DNA of 64,000 nt. It comes from MED-G105 sp038522945. GTDB taxonomy: Bacteria > Pseudomonadota > Alphaproteobacteria > Caulobacterales > Parvularculaceae. Within the stretch, counting starts at the first letter, position 1; the number at the start of each line of letters is the position of its first letter. The translations under genes and the position numbers were made by a program. The notes under the pieces were generated by a model that saw only the letters and a program-made list of their open reading frames with translations, had not been told where the DNA came from and did no database searches. Of the stretch, positions 18,669 to 27,300 are shown piece by piece. The stretch is taken from contig JBCBJV010000001.1 in assembly GCA_038522945.1 (NCBI GenBank), forward strand, positions 372,001 to 436,000. The letters are read 5' to 3'.

Positions 18669-18770
18669 GGGATTCCTTTTGGTCGGATCGGCGTCTGAGA
18701 CTTCGCTCCGGTTTAAGCCGCTGGCGGCGTCCCCGCAAGGCACCCTACTTCGAGCCGAAAAGTTAGGCGG

Positions 18771-19100
18771 TTATTCTGACGGTATTGCCCGCTCGAATTC
18801 CTCCCGCAGGATGACCTGATCCGCCGGATCCGCGTAACCGAGAACTGCGCGTACCCGTTCTTCGAGGAATTCCTTGTCGATAGATTTCGGGTTCAGCATA
18901 TCCGCGTGGCGCTTGAGCTGGCCATGGCGCTCACGGACCAGACCGACAGTCTCAACGAGAACGGCCTCCTCGGCGCGCAGGTTCTTCAAGACACGCAGGC
19001 CTGCTGAGCCGACAAAAAGGTGATAGCTTTCCACACAGATCCAGAAGATCAGCGCGGCAGAAATAAGAGAATTAGTTAGGTGATCGCGGCGGGAGAACAT
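18771..19100 (-). CDS. ftsB: Septum formation initiator FtsB/DivIC
   Basis: A 109-residue bitopic division protein: a short cytoplasmic N-terminus (MFSRRDHL), one membrane segment (SLISAALIFWICVESYHLFV), then a periplasmic helical coil with LRAEEAVLVETVGLVRERH and the terminal RVRAVLGYADPADQVI motif. It links FtsQ/FtsL to septal peptidoglycan synthesis. The eno-ftsB-pdhA order is typical of alphaproteobacteria. An exact CtrA-type box lies 68 bases upstream of the start, suggesting cell-cycle timing. Confidence 0.88.
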   Translation of the reverse strand: MFSRRDHLTNSLISAALIFWICVESYHLFVGSAGLRVLKNLRAEEAVLVETVGLVRERHGQLKRHADMLNPKSIDKEFLEERVRAVLGYADPADQVILREEFERAIPSE

Positions 19101-19167
19101 GAACGCAGGACTTACAACGAGGCAGAAAGAAATAGGAGTTGATGCGACTCACCAGAATCGGGTCTGG

Positions 19168-19182
19168 TTAATTTTCTCTTAA
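19168..19182 (-). promoter_or_regulatory. CtrA-type box upstream of ftsB
   Basis: Exact TTAA-N7-TTAA palindromic spacing match, 68 bases upstream of the ftsB start. It overlaps the terminal codon of the broken hydrolase. A second exact box in front of the NlpD-like gene sits at almost the same distance. Confidence 0.55.
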
Positions 19183-20038
19183 TTTGCGTCATTCTGGCGG
19201 TCGGCCTCGCGAATAACGTCCCTTACCTCTTTCAGGAACTCCTCCGGCTTCTCCCAATAGAACATGTGGCCAGCACCTTGGTGGACACATATCGAGCGTT
19301 AGGAAACACGCTCGCGTATTGCTTTGCCACCGCTTCAGCCTTGTAATCACACGCTCCTCGGATCACGAGCACTGGCGTAGAATTTTTGGCGAGGATCGGT
19401 TTTGGGTCATCGGTTCGGCTATCGAGGGATTTGCCAGTCATGCGGTTCGACCAGAACCCATACCGTTCGGTGCCAGTCTTAACGTTATCCGCATCACACA
19501 CCGTATACGTCATATAATGGCGGTTCGCGATTTCATCAAAGAACGACCCAGCCTCTCTCTGCGAGAGAAATCTCACTGCTGCCTGGGGATTGATCTCAGA
19601 GAGCGCTATGGCGACCAACAGCCTTGGCCTGAATACATCCCGGTCAAAGGCTGCTTTTTCTTCCGAGCTCATTGCTTCGTCGAGCTTGCCGTCGCTCACC
19701 TCTCGCCAATCGGGCAGAAAAATCGGTCCTGCCCCAGAGAAGACAGCAGCGGAGACATCCTTTGGATGCCGCGCCATGTAATTCGATGCGAGGGTCGCCC
19801 CAAAAGACGAGCCGATCAGGAAACTTGGTACAGAGACAAAAGCCGCCGCGCCCAGAAACGTCGCGACCAGTACCGCAATGCCGATCCCATAGCTGGCAAT
19901 CTGAACTAGAAAGCCACCAACAAGCCTAACGATCCCCGTATCAGCCCCGCGATACCTTATCTCCCCGACGCGGTGCCACTCGCGATTAGGGGGGCCACGC
20001 TTTAGTTCTGCCGACGACAGCGTAAGCGAGCCTGCGGC
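19179..20038 (-). pseudogene. Frameshifted, N-terminally decayed alpha/beta hydrolase
   Basis: The three triad regions of an alpha/beta hydrolase are recognisable but not in one gene. An open stretch upstream of 19777 encodes the nucleophile elbow FLIGSSFGATLASNYM (GxSxG), continuing into MARHPKDVSAAVFSGAGP and the acid strand VLVIRGACDY. Around 19275-19283 the frame shifts, and the histidine segment GAGHMFYWEKPEEFLKEV runs on in the neighbouring frame to a TAA at 19179. No start codon or HG oxyanion motif lies upstream: a stop sits at 20039-20041 and other frames are closed. A single-base deletion explains the 3' break; a sequencing error could do the same there but not at the 5' end. Confidence 0.7.
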
Positions 20039-20158
20039 TCATTTCACTTCGGTTAGACGCCCGAAAAGCTCATATGGCCGCAACCGACCTGAGCATTCGA
20101 TGAATTCCGTGCGTCTGCAAGGCTGGAACAAGAGCACTGGTTGTCAGGGCGTGCTAAC

Positions 20159-21442
20159 CTAGATACCGCGCCCGACAAAGCCGTCGCGACCGGCATAGAT
20201 CGCGAAATCGTTCAATTCCTGCTCGATACGCAAGAGCTGATTGTATTTCGCTGTGCGGTCAGAGCGGGCCAGAGACCCGGTTTTGATTTGGCCGCAATTG
20301 GTACCAACCGCGAGGTCGGCGATCGTTGCATCCTCAGTCTCGCCGGACCGGTGCGACATGACCGCCGTGTAACTCGCGCGTTGTGCGGTATCGACGGCAG
20401 CCAAGGTTTCCGTCAAGGTACCGATCTGATTCACTTTGACGAGAATTGAATTCGCGCACGCTTTTTCAATCCCGTCCCGCAGGCGTTCTTCATTGGTAAC
20501 AAACAGGTCGTCGCCCACAAGCTGACAGCGGTCACCGATGGCAACGGTCAGGGCATTCCAGCCAGCCCAATCGTCTTCGGCCATCCCGTCTTCAATCGAT
20601 ATGATCGGGAAACGCGAGATCAGATCCTTATAGTAGTCGACCATGCCGCCTGTATCGAGGACCTTGCCCTCCCCTTCCAAATGGTAGCGATTATCGCGGT
20701 AAAACTCCGTAGACGCCGCATCGAGTGCGATATAAATATCTTCGCCTGGGCGCCGCCCCGTCTCTTCGATTGCCTTCATGACGAACCCAAGGGCTTCATC
20801 CGTTGACTGAAGAGAGGGAGCAAAGCCGCCCTCGTCACCCACATTTGTGTTGTGCCCAGCGTCTTTGAGGCCTTTTTTGAGGGCGTGGAATGTTTCTGCT
20901 CCCCAACGCAGCGCTTCGGAAAAGCTCTCCGCGCCCAAAGGCATGATCATAAATTCCTGGATGTCGATCGGATTGTCAGCATGCGCACCGCCATTGATGA
21001 TATTCATCATCGGTGTCGGTAGAACCCGCGCCCCAACACCGCCCACATAACGGTAAAGCGGCAGGTCGCAGGCTTCGGCAGCTGCCTTGGCCACTGCGAG
21101 CGAAACGCCAAGGATCGCATTTGCCCCGAGACGGGATTTGTTCGGCTCGCCATCAAGATCGATTAGCGTAAAATCGATCTCGGTCTGGTCTTCGGCATCC
21201 ATGCCGCTCAATGCATCGAAGATCTCACCATTAATGGCGTCGACCGCCTCCTGGACGCCTTTCCCCCCGTAACGCTCACCACCATCGCGCCGCTCATGGG
21301 CCTCGTGCGCACCGGTTGAGGCGCCCGAAGGAACGCCTGCACGGCCCATGAAGCCGTCTTCCAGAACAACGTCCACTTCAACGGTCGGGTTTCCCCGGCT
21401 GTCCAGAATTTCCCGTCCGACGATGTCCAGTATGGCGGTCAT
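20159..21442 (-). CDS. eno: Enolase
   Basis: Phosphopyruvate hydratase of glycolysis, 427 residues. It shows the start DIVGREILDSRGNPTVEV, the mobile loop SGASTGAHEAHE, Mg2+ ligands in the IEDGMAEDDW region, and the signature SHRSGETEDATIADLAVG near residues 365-382. Cytoplasmic; in many bacteria it is also an RNA degradosome partner. It lies upstream of ftsB-pdhA, the usual alphaproteobacterial arrangement, with the hydrolase remnant between them. Confidence 0.97.
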   Translation of the reverse strand: MTAILDIVGREILDSRGNPTVEVDVVLEDGFMGRAGVPSGASTGAHEAHERRDGGERYGGKGVQEAVDAINGEIFDALSGMDAEDQTEIDFTLIDLDGEPNKSRLGANAILGVSLAVAKAAAEACDLPLYRYVGGVGARVLPTPMMNIINGGAHADNPIDIQEFMIMPLGAESFSEALRWGAETFHALKKGLKDAGHNTNVGDEGGFAPSLQSTDEALGFVMKAIEETGRRPGEDIYIALDAASTEFYRDNRYHLEGEGKVLDTGGMVDYYKDLISRFPIISIEDGMAEDDWAGWNALTVAIGDRCQLVGDDLFVTNEERLRDGIEKACANSILVKVNQIGTLTETLAAVDTAQRASYTAVMSHRSGETEDATIADLAVGTNCGQIKTGSLARSDRTAKYNQLLRIEQELNDFAIYAGRDGFVGRGI

Positions 21443-21556
21443 GTTTTTTGTTCCTTACCTGTCGAATTGCATCACTTGAAGCGGCTCGTACTAAGCTGCT
21501 GCGCGAGATGCAATCCGAAACTCGTAAGGATCGACCCGATCGAAACAAGAGAAGCT

Positions 21557-22228
21557 TTACTTCTTCGGTTCTCGCCGGGAGGTATTGGTATCCGGGCGAT
21601 TGGAATTGTTCTTCTTACGGGTCGGGTTCGACATGACCCGGTCCCTATTTCTGTTATTGGAGTTGTTACGGTTCCCCTCATTTCCGCGACGGCGCCTGTC
21701 GCCACGCCTGTCTCTGCGGCGGTCGCGGCGATTGTCATACCGGCGTCGGTTATCATATCGACGACGATTGTCGTATCGGCGGCGGTTGTCATAGCGGGGG
21801 CGACCGTAACGCGGTGAGCTATAGCGAGGGCGCGCGCGGTATGGGTCGTAGTAAGGGCGCCCGGGGAAAGCCCGGCCCCGACGATACCCATACCGGTTGT
21901 AAATCGAGACCGAAAACGAATAGCCGTAGTCTGGATAGAAGACGCCGTAGCGACCATACCACGGGGAGTAATAGCTCGATGAGTAGCGCGGCACGCTTCG
22001 GTAGGCCGAGTAAGCGCGATTAAAGCAACGATCGATTTGCCGCTCACAGTCAGACTGGCAGAGCCGGTAATTGCTTTCTTCTGGCAAATCCTCGCAGCGC
22101 CGATAACAGGCTTCCGCTTGGTTGTCGCATGCCGAAAAACTGCTTGCCGTCGGGCCGTAGGTGGTGGCACAGCCTGACGCCAGCATTGCGAGCGCAAACA
22201 GCGCTGCGACCGGTAAAAAAATCCGCAT
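21557..22228 (-). CDS. Tyr/Arg-rich repeat lipoprotein
   Basis: Unrecognised secreted lipoprotein of about 223 residues. The N-terminus is a lipoprotein signal with lipobox LASGC near residue 17. A Cys-rich segment follows (ACDNQAEACYRRCEDLPEE and further cysteines, six after the lipid Cys). Then comes a low-complexity Tyr/Arg/Pro domain that includes four consecutive copies of a YDNRR-type hexapeptide, and finally a very basic Asn/Arg tail. Start at 22228 with AGGGG upstream. The charge suggests binding to a polyanion such as LPS, nucleic acid or capsule (inference). It lies upstream of eno on the same strand. Confidence 0.75.
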   Translation of the reverse strand: MRIFLPVAALFALAMLASGCATTYGPTASSFSACDNQAEACYRRCEDLPEESNYRLCQSDCERQIDRCFNRAYSAYRSVPRYSSSYYSPWYGRYGVFYPDYGYSFSVSIYNRYGYRRGRAFPGRPYYDPYRARPRYSSPRYGRPRYDNRRRYDNRRRYDNRRRYDNRRDRRRDRRGDRRRRGNEGNRNNSNNRNRDRVMSNPTRKKNNSNRPDTNTSRREPKK

Positions 22229-22403
22229 CATTACCCCTTGGGTCCGGTACCAATCGGCATCCGGCATCTCTAATCTTCCGGCGCGATCGGTGGTTGTCCC
22301 AGCCAAACCAAGATCGCTCTGGACGCCCCATTGCCCAGTCAATCGCCGCTTATCCTAAGTAATCCCCCAAAATAGCGGCGAAATTAAGCCTACCCTTGCC
22401 ATT

Positions 22404-22444
22404 GAAAAAAGCAAACGCCGCACCCCTATAAGGAGATGCGGCGC
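22404..22444 (-). terminator. Rho-independent terminator of rpmF
   Basis: Stem CGCCGCA / TGCGGCG (22416-22422 with 22437-22443) with further pairing toward the loop. On the minus strand it is followed by a T-rich tract ending in six Ts (22405-22410). It lies about 60 bases beyond the rpmF stop. Confidence 0.8.
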
Positions 22445-22500
22445 CTAAAACGTGTCTGTGGGAACTAGGTACGGGGCCCGTATTGAGCCCACCGTTTGCC

Positions 22501-22683
22501 CTAATCGTCCTTAGGTTCAAAAACCTGACGACCCCGATACCGGCCTGTCTTCAGATCGATGTGGTGCGGACGGCGAAGTTCGCCGGATTCCTTGTCTTCG
22601 ATGTAAGCGTCGGCGCCGATTTTGTCGTGAGCCCGGCGCATACCGCGCTTGGAGGCGGTCACTTTGCTCTTTGGTACTGCCAT
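22501..22683 (-). CDS. rpmF: 50S ribosomal protein L32
   Basis: A 60-residue ribosomal protein with the canonical start MAVPKSKVTASKRGMRRAHD and the segment RRPHHIDLKTGRYRGRQV. The open frame extends far upstream, but homology begins exactly at MAVPKSK, with TGAGGAC in front. The zinc-binding cysteines found in some L32 proteins are absent, as in other alphaproteobacteria. Own terminator downstream. Confidence 0.97.
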   Translation of the reverse strand: MAVPKSKVTASKRGMRRAHDKIGADAYIEDKESGELRRPHHIDLKTGRYRGRQVFEPKDD

Positions 22684-22940
22684 GTCGTCCTCAATGTCGG
22701 ATCGCGCTCGCTCGAATGTATCAATCGGAGCGCCGGAACGGCGCTTTGCGCCAAAAACCCAAGGCGCGGGAGATAGCTGACCGTAACGCCGCTGGCAAGA
22801 CCCGTTTCCCCGCTTTTTGCCTTCCACGGTGGAATTTGACCGCCGAGACGTTATTGCTTGTCGTCTTGATCCGAACACCGGTCTTGTGCGCAGCGTACCT
22901 TGGCAGGAAAGCACAATAGAGAGAATTGGAGAGAAAAGGC

Positions 22941-23915
22941 ATGAGCGGCGGATTTCTCGCACTATTGGACGACATCGCGGCGCTGTCCAAAGTCGCGGCC
23001 TCGCAGCTGGACGATGTCTCCGCTCTGGCGACACAGGCCGGCACGAAGTCTTTTGGTGTCGTCATCGACGACGCGGCGGTGACGCCGAAGTTTGTGGAGG
23101 GCCTTCCGGCCGCCCGCGAACTGGGCGTCGTTTGGCGGATCGCCAAAGGCTCGTTCTTCAACAAGCTCGTTATTCTAGCCCCGATCGCGCTCCTGATCGA
23201 AGCCTTCGCCCCATGGCTCCTGGCCCCCATACTTCTGGTCGGCGGCTTTTACCTGTCTTTTGAGGGCGCGGAAAAAGTCCTTCACGCGCTTCATGTGGTC
23301 GAACACGAAGACGACAAGCACGCCAAAGAAACAGCCGTGAAAGACGGCAAATTGGAAGACAATCGCGTGCGCGAAGCCCTGAAAACTGATTTAATTTTGT
23401 CCGCGGAGATTACCGCGATTTCTCTGGCCGCCATTCAGACGGACAGTTTTGTGATGAAAGCGATTGCTCTGGTTCTGGTCGTCAGCGCCATCACCGTTTT
23501 TGTTTATGGTGCCGTCGCCGTCATCATTCGGGCCGATGACTGGGGCCTTCATCTCCATAATCATGGGCGTACCGAATTCGGAAGGAAGTTCGGGCGTAAT
23601 CTTGTCGAGGCGATGCCGAAGATCGTCAGTGTCATCGGCATTATCGGGACGGCAGCCATGCTGTGGGTTGGCGGATCTATCGTTGTGCATAGCCTGAAAG
23701 AGATGGGCGCTCCCCAGCTCTACAAGCTAATTCATAACGCAGCCGACGCCGTTGGCAGCGTCACTGGTCCGCTCGCAGGCCTCTTCAACTGGGCGACGAC
23801 GGCAACTTTGGATGCAACGCTCGGATTAGCGCTGGGTGTCGTTATTGTAGGCCTCATGACGATCTTGCCGATCAGTAAGCACAAGGCCCCTGAGACGAAG
23901 AAAGCGAAGACATGA
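22941..23915 (+). CDS. DUF808 family membrane protein (YedI-like)
   Basis: A 324-residue inner-membrane protein of the DUF808 family. The family start MSGGFLALLDDIAALSKVAA is plain, followed by GVVIDDAAVTPKFVEG, GFYLSFEGAEKVLH near residue 105, and several membrane helices in the middle and C-terminal thirds. Function is unknown; E. coli YedI is the reference. The ATG at 22941 is the conserved start. Divergent from rpmF across a 257-base gap that must hold both promoters. Confidence 0.88.
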   Translation: MSGGFLALLDDIAALSKVAASQLDDVSALATQAGTKSFGVVIDDAAVTPKFVEGLPAARELGVVWRIAKGSFFNKLVILAPIALLIEAFAPWLLAPILLVGGFYLSFEGAEKVLHALHVVEHEDDKHAKETAVKDGKLEDNRVREALKTDLILSAEITAISLAAIQTDSFVMKAIALVLVVSAITVFVYGAVAVIIRADDWGLHLHNHGRTEFGRKFGRNLVEAMPKIVSVIGIIGTAAMLWVGGSIVVHSLKEMGAPQLYKLIHNAADAVGSVTGPLAGLFNWATTATLDATLGLALGVVIVGLMTILPISKHKAPETKKAKT

Positions 23916-23941
23916 GCGGCCTTGGTAGGGTCTGAGCCCGC

Positions 23942-25123
23942 CTAAGCCCGGTTCGTCTTGCCCGGCAAAATGCCCATATATTTGCAGATGATTGAGAGCA
24001 TGATCTCGTCCGCGCCCCCACCAATGGAAGCAAGGCGCCCATCGCGATAGGCGCGGGAGACCGATGTCTCGTCCATATAACCCATGCCGCCCCAGTACTG
24101 CAGGCAGCTGTCATTGATCTCTCGGGAAAGCCGCCCCGCCTTCAGCTTCGCCATGGACGCCATCATGGTGACGTCCTCTCCGGACATCATTTTCTCAACC
24201 GCATCCCAGACAAAAGAGCGGAACATCTCCAGCTCGGTCTTGAGTTCTGCCATGCGGAAGTGAACCACCTGATTATCGAGGACACATCCACCGAAGACTT
24301 TACGCTCGCGGGCGTATTCGATGGTGTCGTCAATCACCTGCTCCATGGCACGGATTCCCGAAAGCGCGCCCCACAGGCGCTCTTCCTGGAACTGGATCAT
24401 CTGGTACGTGAAGCCCGCCCCTTCATCGCCAATGATATAGCGCTGGGGTACACGGACATCTTCGAAGTAGAATTGGGCTGTATCTGAAGATCGCATGCCG
24501 AGCTTTTTGAGTTTGCGGGCGATTTGAATGCCTTCCCGCAAATTCCCCTTGTCGTCTTTGAGGGGCATACAGATCAGCGTCTTGTTGCGGTGAGGCTTGT
24601 CATCAGACGTGTTGGCAAGAAGGCACATCCAGTCGGCCTGGGTGCCATTGGTCGTCCACATCTTCCCGCCATTGATGACGTAGTCATCACCGTCTTTAAC
24701 GGCGGTGGTCTTGACGGACGCCACGTCTGATCCGGCACCCACTTCTGAAACACCGAGGCAAGCGACGTACTCGCCGGTGATGGACGGCTTAAGGAAATCT
24801 TCCTTGGCTGCCTCGGAGCCAAATTTGGCCAGCGCAGGCGTTGCCATATCGGTCTGTACACCGATGGCCATGGGAATGGCACCGCACTTTATGTAACCGA
24901 GCGTTTCCGCAACGACAGCTCCATAGGACCAATCCAGCCCCATACCGCCATAGGCCTCCGGTTTAGTAACGCCTAAAAGCCCTAAATCGCCAAGGCCGCG
25001 GAACACCTCATGCGCAGGGAAGATTTCCGCCTCTTCCCACTCATCTACATGGGGATTGATCTCTTCATCGATATAGCGCTTCAGCGTCCCGCGGAGCTGT
25101 TCGTGTTCGGCTGTTAACTGCAT
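23942..25123 (-). CDS. Acyl-CoA dehydrogenase (AtuD/citronellyl-CoA-like)
   Basis: A 393-residue FAD acyl-CoA dehydrogenase. Signatures: GVSEVGAGSDVASVKTTA, GGKMWTTNGTQADWM, FGGCVLDNQVVHFRMAE and CLQYWGGMGYMDETSVSR. From memory the sequence most resembles AtuD, the citronellyl-CoA dehydrogenase of acyclic terpene degradation, but no carboxylase pair (AtuC/AtuF type) is nearby, so the substrate is open. The ATG at 25123 has AGAGGG five bases upstream; the in-frame GTG at 25129 is too close to it. A divergent TetR gene may control it. Confidence 0.9.
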   Translation of the reverse strand: MQLTAEHEQLRGTLKRYIDEEINPHVDEWEEAEIFPAHEVFRGLGDLGLLGVTKPEAYGGMGLDWSYGAVVAETLGYIKCGAIPMAIGVQTDMATPALAKFGSEAAKEDFLKPSITGEYVACLGVSEVGAGSDVASVKTTAVKDGDDYVINGGKMWTTNGTQADWMCLLANTSDDKPHRNKTLICMPLKDDKGNLREGIQIARKLKKLGMRSSDTAQFYFEDVRVPQRYIIGDEGAGFTYQMIQFQEERLWGALSGIRAMEQVIDDTIEYARERKVFGGCVLDNQVVHFRMAELKTELEMFRSFVWDAVEKMMSGEDVTMMASMAKLKAGRLSREINDSCLQYWGGMGYMDETSVSRAYRDGRLASIGGGADEIMLSIICKYMGILPGKTNRA

Positions 25124-25246
25124 CGTCACCCTCTCTTCGTCAGCGCCCTAGCGTGATGCTGCGGCGCAGCTTCGACTTCCGTCAGGTTGCCCCAACTGCG
25201 CACTTCAGTTGACTTTGACTGGCGCCACGCCTTCCCATGTCGGGCT

Positions 25247-25942
25247 ATGACAGAGGGCGCAAAAGAGCAACAAAGCCGTGCAGTAAGACGTCGGTCTGCC
25301 GCACCTTCAGGGGCATCTGATCAATCGCCTCAGAGGCGCCGCAGCCAGGCGGAGAAAAGCGCAGACATGCGCGCACGGATCTTCCGGGCCGCCACCGCGT
25401 GCATTGCCGATGTGGGATTTCATCGCACGTCGCTCGCCGCCGTCATTGACCGAGCTCAGGTAAGCCAAGGCGCACTTCAGCATCATTTTCCGACTAAGCT
25501 GGATTTGATGGCGGGCGTTGCGGGCTACCTTCTCGATCGATCGATCCGCTGGTTCGCCCGGATTGCAGATAAGATCGAAGACGATCCGTGCGTCTTTTCC
25601 GCGATAATCTCCCGATCTTGGCGGGAGGTTTTCCAGAGCGATGAAAATGCAGCACTCGTTGAGATCCTCGTTGCCTCACGCACGGATGCTGACCTGCGCC
25701 AACGCATCTGCCCTGCGCTTACATCCTGGCGGGATGCCGTCGATCGTGAACTCGCAGCGATTTATCCCGGCGAAGAAAGCCGGCGCGCGCTGAAACACAA
25801 GATCACGATCTCACGGGCGATGATGACGGGGTTTGTTGTTCAAGATGTATTGCTCGGCGCCGATCCTACCGAGACGATCGACTACTGGTCTACCCTTGCC
25901 ATGTCCCGGAAAAGTGACCCCGTAAAATATGATCAGGGCTGA
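25247..25942 (+). CDS. TetR/AcrR family transcriptional regulator
   Basis: About 231 residues. The DNA-binding helix-turn-helix is clear (ARIFRAATACIADVGFHRTSLAAVIDRAQVSQGALQHHFPTKLDLM, roughly residues 42-90), preceded by an unusually long basic tail with RRRSQAEK. The ligand domain is helical. Start ATG at 25247 has no strong ribosome site; ATG at 25367 is the alternative. Divergent from the AtuD-like acyl-CoA dehydrogenase, so that gene is the likely target. Its end overlaps the convergent cytochrome gene by 10 bases. Confidence 0.88.
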   Translation: MTEGAKEQQSRAVRRRSAAPSGASDQSPQRRRSQAEKSADMRARIFRAATACIADVGFHRTSLAAVIDRAQVSQGALQHHFPTKLDLMAGVAGYLLDRSIRWFARIADKIEDDPCVFSAIISRSWREVFQSDENAALVEILVASRTDADLRQRICPALTSWRDAVDRELAAIYPGEESRRALKHKITISRAMMTGFVVQDVLLGADPTETIDYWSTLAMSRKSDPVKYDQG

Positions 25943-26499
25943 TCAAATTCGGAGCTGTCGCCGTTTTCTGCTTCCTGAGCGCTTTCGCTCCAGGCTTCTG
26001 CGTTGAGGACCCATTCCTCAAGCCCAGCTGGCAAATGATCTGCCTTCAGATGTTTTTGCTCGGAGAGATCAGCAGCGAAAGCCGCCAGATCCGCGATTTC
26101 CTGAGCAGAGAGTTCAATCTGATAACCAAGCTCGGTTTTTTGCAGGGCGGTCATCGCTGAGGCACCCTTCCAGATCTGCGCTGAGAAATCTAAGGGGTCC
26201 ACCGCACGACCTCCTTCCGGCGCCGACAATGATGGCGCGATCGTCCCACCAACGCCGTTGACCTCGTGGCAGACAACGCAGGATTTCTCCACAAACAAGG
26301 CTCGTCCGCGCCGGGCATCCATTTCGAGAATCGCATCCATCACCACCGATGGGGGCTGGATCATGGAAACTCGTGTGATGGGCGTACCGGCTTTTGGCCC
26401 GGCGTGGTCGCCCGTGTCACTTGGCCCGGGCTCAGCCCGGCTACAAGCGGCAAGCCCAGCAAGGGCTACTACTAAAAATGGGCGTTTCTGACGCGTCAT
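25933..26499 (-). CDS. Cytochrome c domain lipoprotein
   Basis: A 188-residue exported c-type cytochrome. The signal ends in a lipobox (GLAAC), giving a predicted lipid-anchored periplasmic protein. The single heme motif CVVCHE lies near residues 75-80, followed by GGTIAPSLS. A Met in ASAMTALQ is a candidate distal ligand, and the pattern QIELSAQEIADLAAFAADL is the usual terminal cytochrome helix. A poorly conserved 45-residue C-terminal tail follows. The electron partner is unknown. Confidence 0.85.
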   Translation of the reverse strand: MTRQKRPFLVVALAGLAACSRAEPGPSDTGDHAGPKAGTPITRVSMIQPPSVVMDAILEMDARRGRALFVEKSCVVCHEVNGVGGTIAPSLSAPEGGRAVDPLDFSAQIWKGASAMTALQKTELGYQIELSAQEIADLAAFAADLSEQKHLKADHLPAGLEEWVLNAEAWSESAQEAENGDSSEFDQP

Positions 26500-26621
26500 C
26501 GCGGCTGCCTTCTTCCATTCGCTTTAATCATCGGGTGTCACAGATACGACAATGTCGCCGGGTTGTTAAAATTAACTGCCAATCAGGTTTGTGGTTTTTT
26601 TGCACTGCAAACAGCCTCACT

Positions 26622-26745
26622 CTGGAGACGGGGACCTCTGCGAGGTTTACACCCGAAAGGCTAGTTGGCCGGAACTGCGCAATTCCCTTGCACTCCACCG
26701 GGATCACCAAGCACTCCTAGGAATGTCCCTGGGCAGGTCTCCCAG
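26622..26745 (+). ncRNA. Candidate structured RNA with 6S-like long interrupted hairpin
   Basis: The arms pair over the full length. CTGGAGAC (26622-26629) pairs with GTCTCCCAG (26737-26745) with one bulge. GGGAC (26631-26635) pairs with GTCCC (26725-26729). TTGGCCGG (26665-26672) pairs with the CCGG/CCAA segments at 26698-26710, and GCAA/TTGC close an apical loop at 26679-26691. One long hairpin with a large central bubble is the architecture of 6S RNA, and position upstream of a gene in the same direction (thioesterase, 26795) is also seen with 6S. The length (about 124) is short for 6S. Strand is inferred; covariance is untested. Confidence 0.4.
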
Positions 26746-26794
26746 CAAATTGCCCACCTTCTGGACTGCCTGAACAAGGAGGTAACAGTATAGA

Positions 26795-27259
26795 ATGGCC
26801 CAATCCAAAGAGATTGACCAAAGCGGGTACGCCGAGGTTGAAAACCTGAACAAGCTAGGGGCGAATTTTCTACCTGGCTATCTGGGGATCGAGTTCCGCC
26901 ATATGGAGCCCGGTCGCACCATCGCTGCCTTGCCAATAAAACCCCACCTTTTGGCACCAAATGGCTTTTTGCATGCGGGCTCGGTGATCACCCTCGCGGA
27001 TACTGCTTGCGGTTATGGCTGTGTAGCGGCCCTGCCGGAAGGCGCGTCAGGCTTTACCACCGTGGAGCTAAAATCAAATTTCCTTGGCACGGCGCTTTCC
27101 GGCGAAATCCTTTGTGAGGCGAAAGCGAAGCACTTGGGCCGATCGACCCAGCTCTGGGACGCGGAAGTCACCTACACCGCAAACACAGATGCAGAACCGA
27201 AGACCATCGCGCTCTTTCGTTGCACGCAAATGGTGTTGTGGCCGAAACCCAACACCTAA
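26795..27259 (+). CDS. PaaI-type hotdog thioesterase
   Basis: A 154-residue single hotdog-fold acyl-CoA thioesterase. The catalytic loop region FLHAGSVITLADTACGYG near residues 58-75 matches PaaI family proteins (N/H-G-x-x-H/A-G-G-x-x-x-x-L-A-D). AAGGAGG is present 11 bases upstream of the ATG. Presumably hydrolyses an aromatic or medium-chain acyl-CoA; the surrounding acyl-CoA genes agree. The candidate structured RNA lies directly upstream and could be in its leader. Confidence 0.87.
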   Translation: MAQSKEIDQSGYAEVENLNKLGANFLPGYLGIEFRHMEPGRTIAALPIKPHLLAPNGFLHAGSVITLADTACGYGCVAALPEGASGFTTVELKSNFLGTALSGEILCEAKAKHLGRSTQLWDAEVTYTANTDAEPKTIALFRCTQMVLWPKPNT

Positions 27260-27260
27260 A

Positions 27261-27300
27261 AGCAAGCAAAAAAGAAGACCGCCTCAGTGAGGCGGTCTTC
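27261..27300 (-). terminator. Strong intrinsic terminator of the small transcript
   Basis: Near-perfect 13-bp inverted repeat (GAAGACCGCCTCA at 27274-27286, TGAGGCGGTCTTC at 27288-27300). Six Ts follow on the minus strand. It ends the small minus-strand unit described at 27301-27480 and may also serve the plus-strand thioesterase as a bidirectional hairpin. Confidence 0.85.

Noticed and set aside
22684..23034. Long in-frame extension upstream of rpmF
   Set aside because: L32 homology starts exactly at MAVPKSK with a ribosome site. The upstream part is low-complexity Arg/Ser and overlaps the promoter region.
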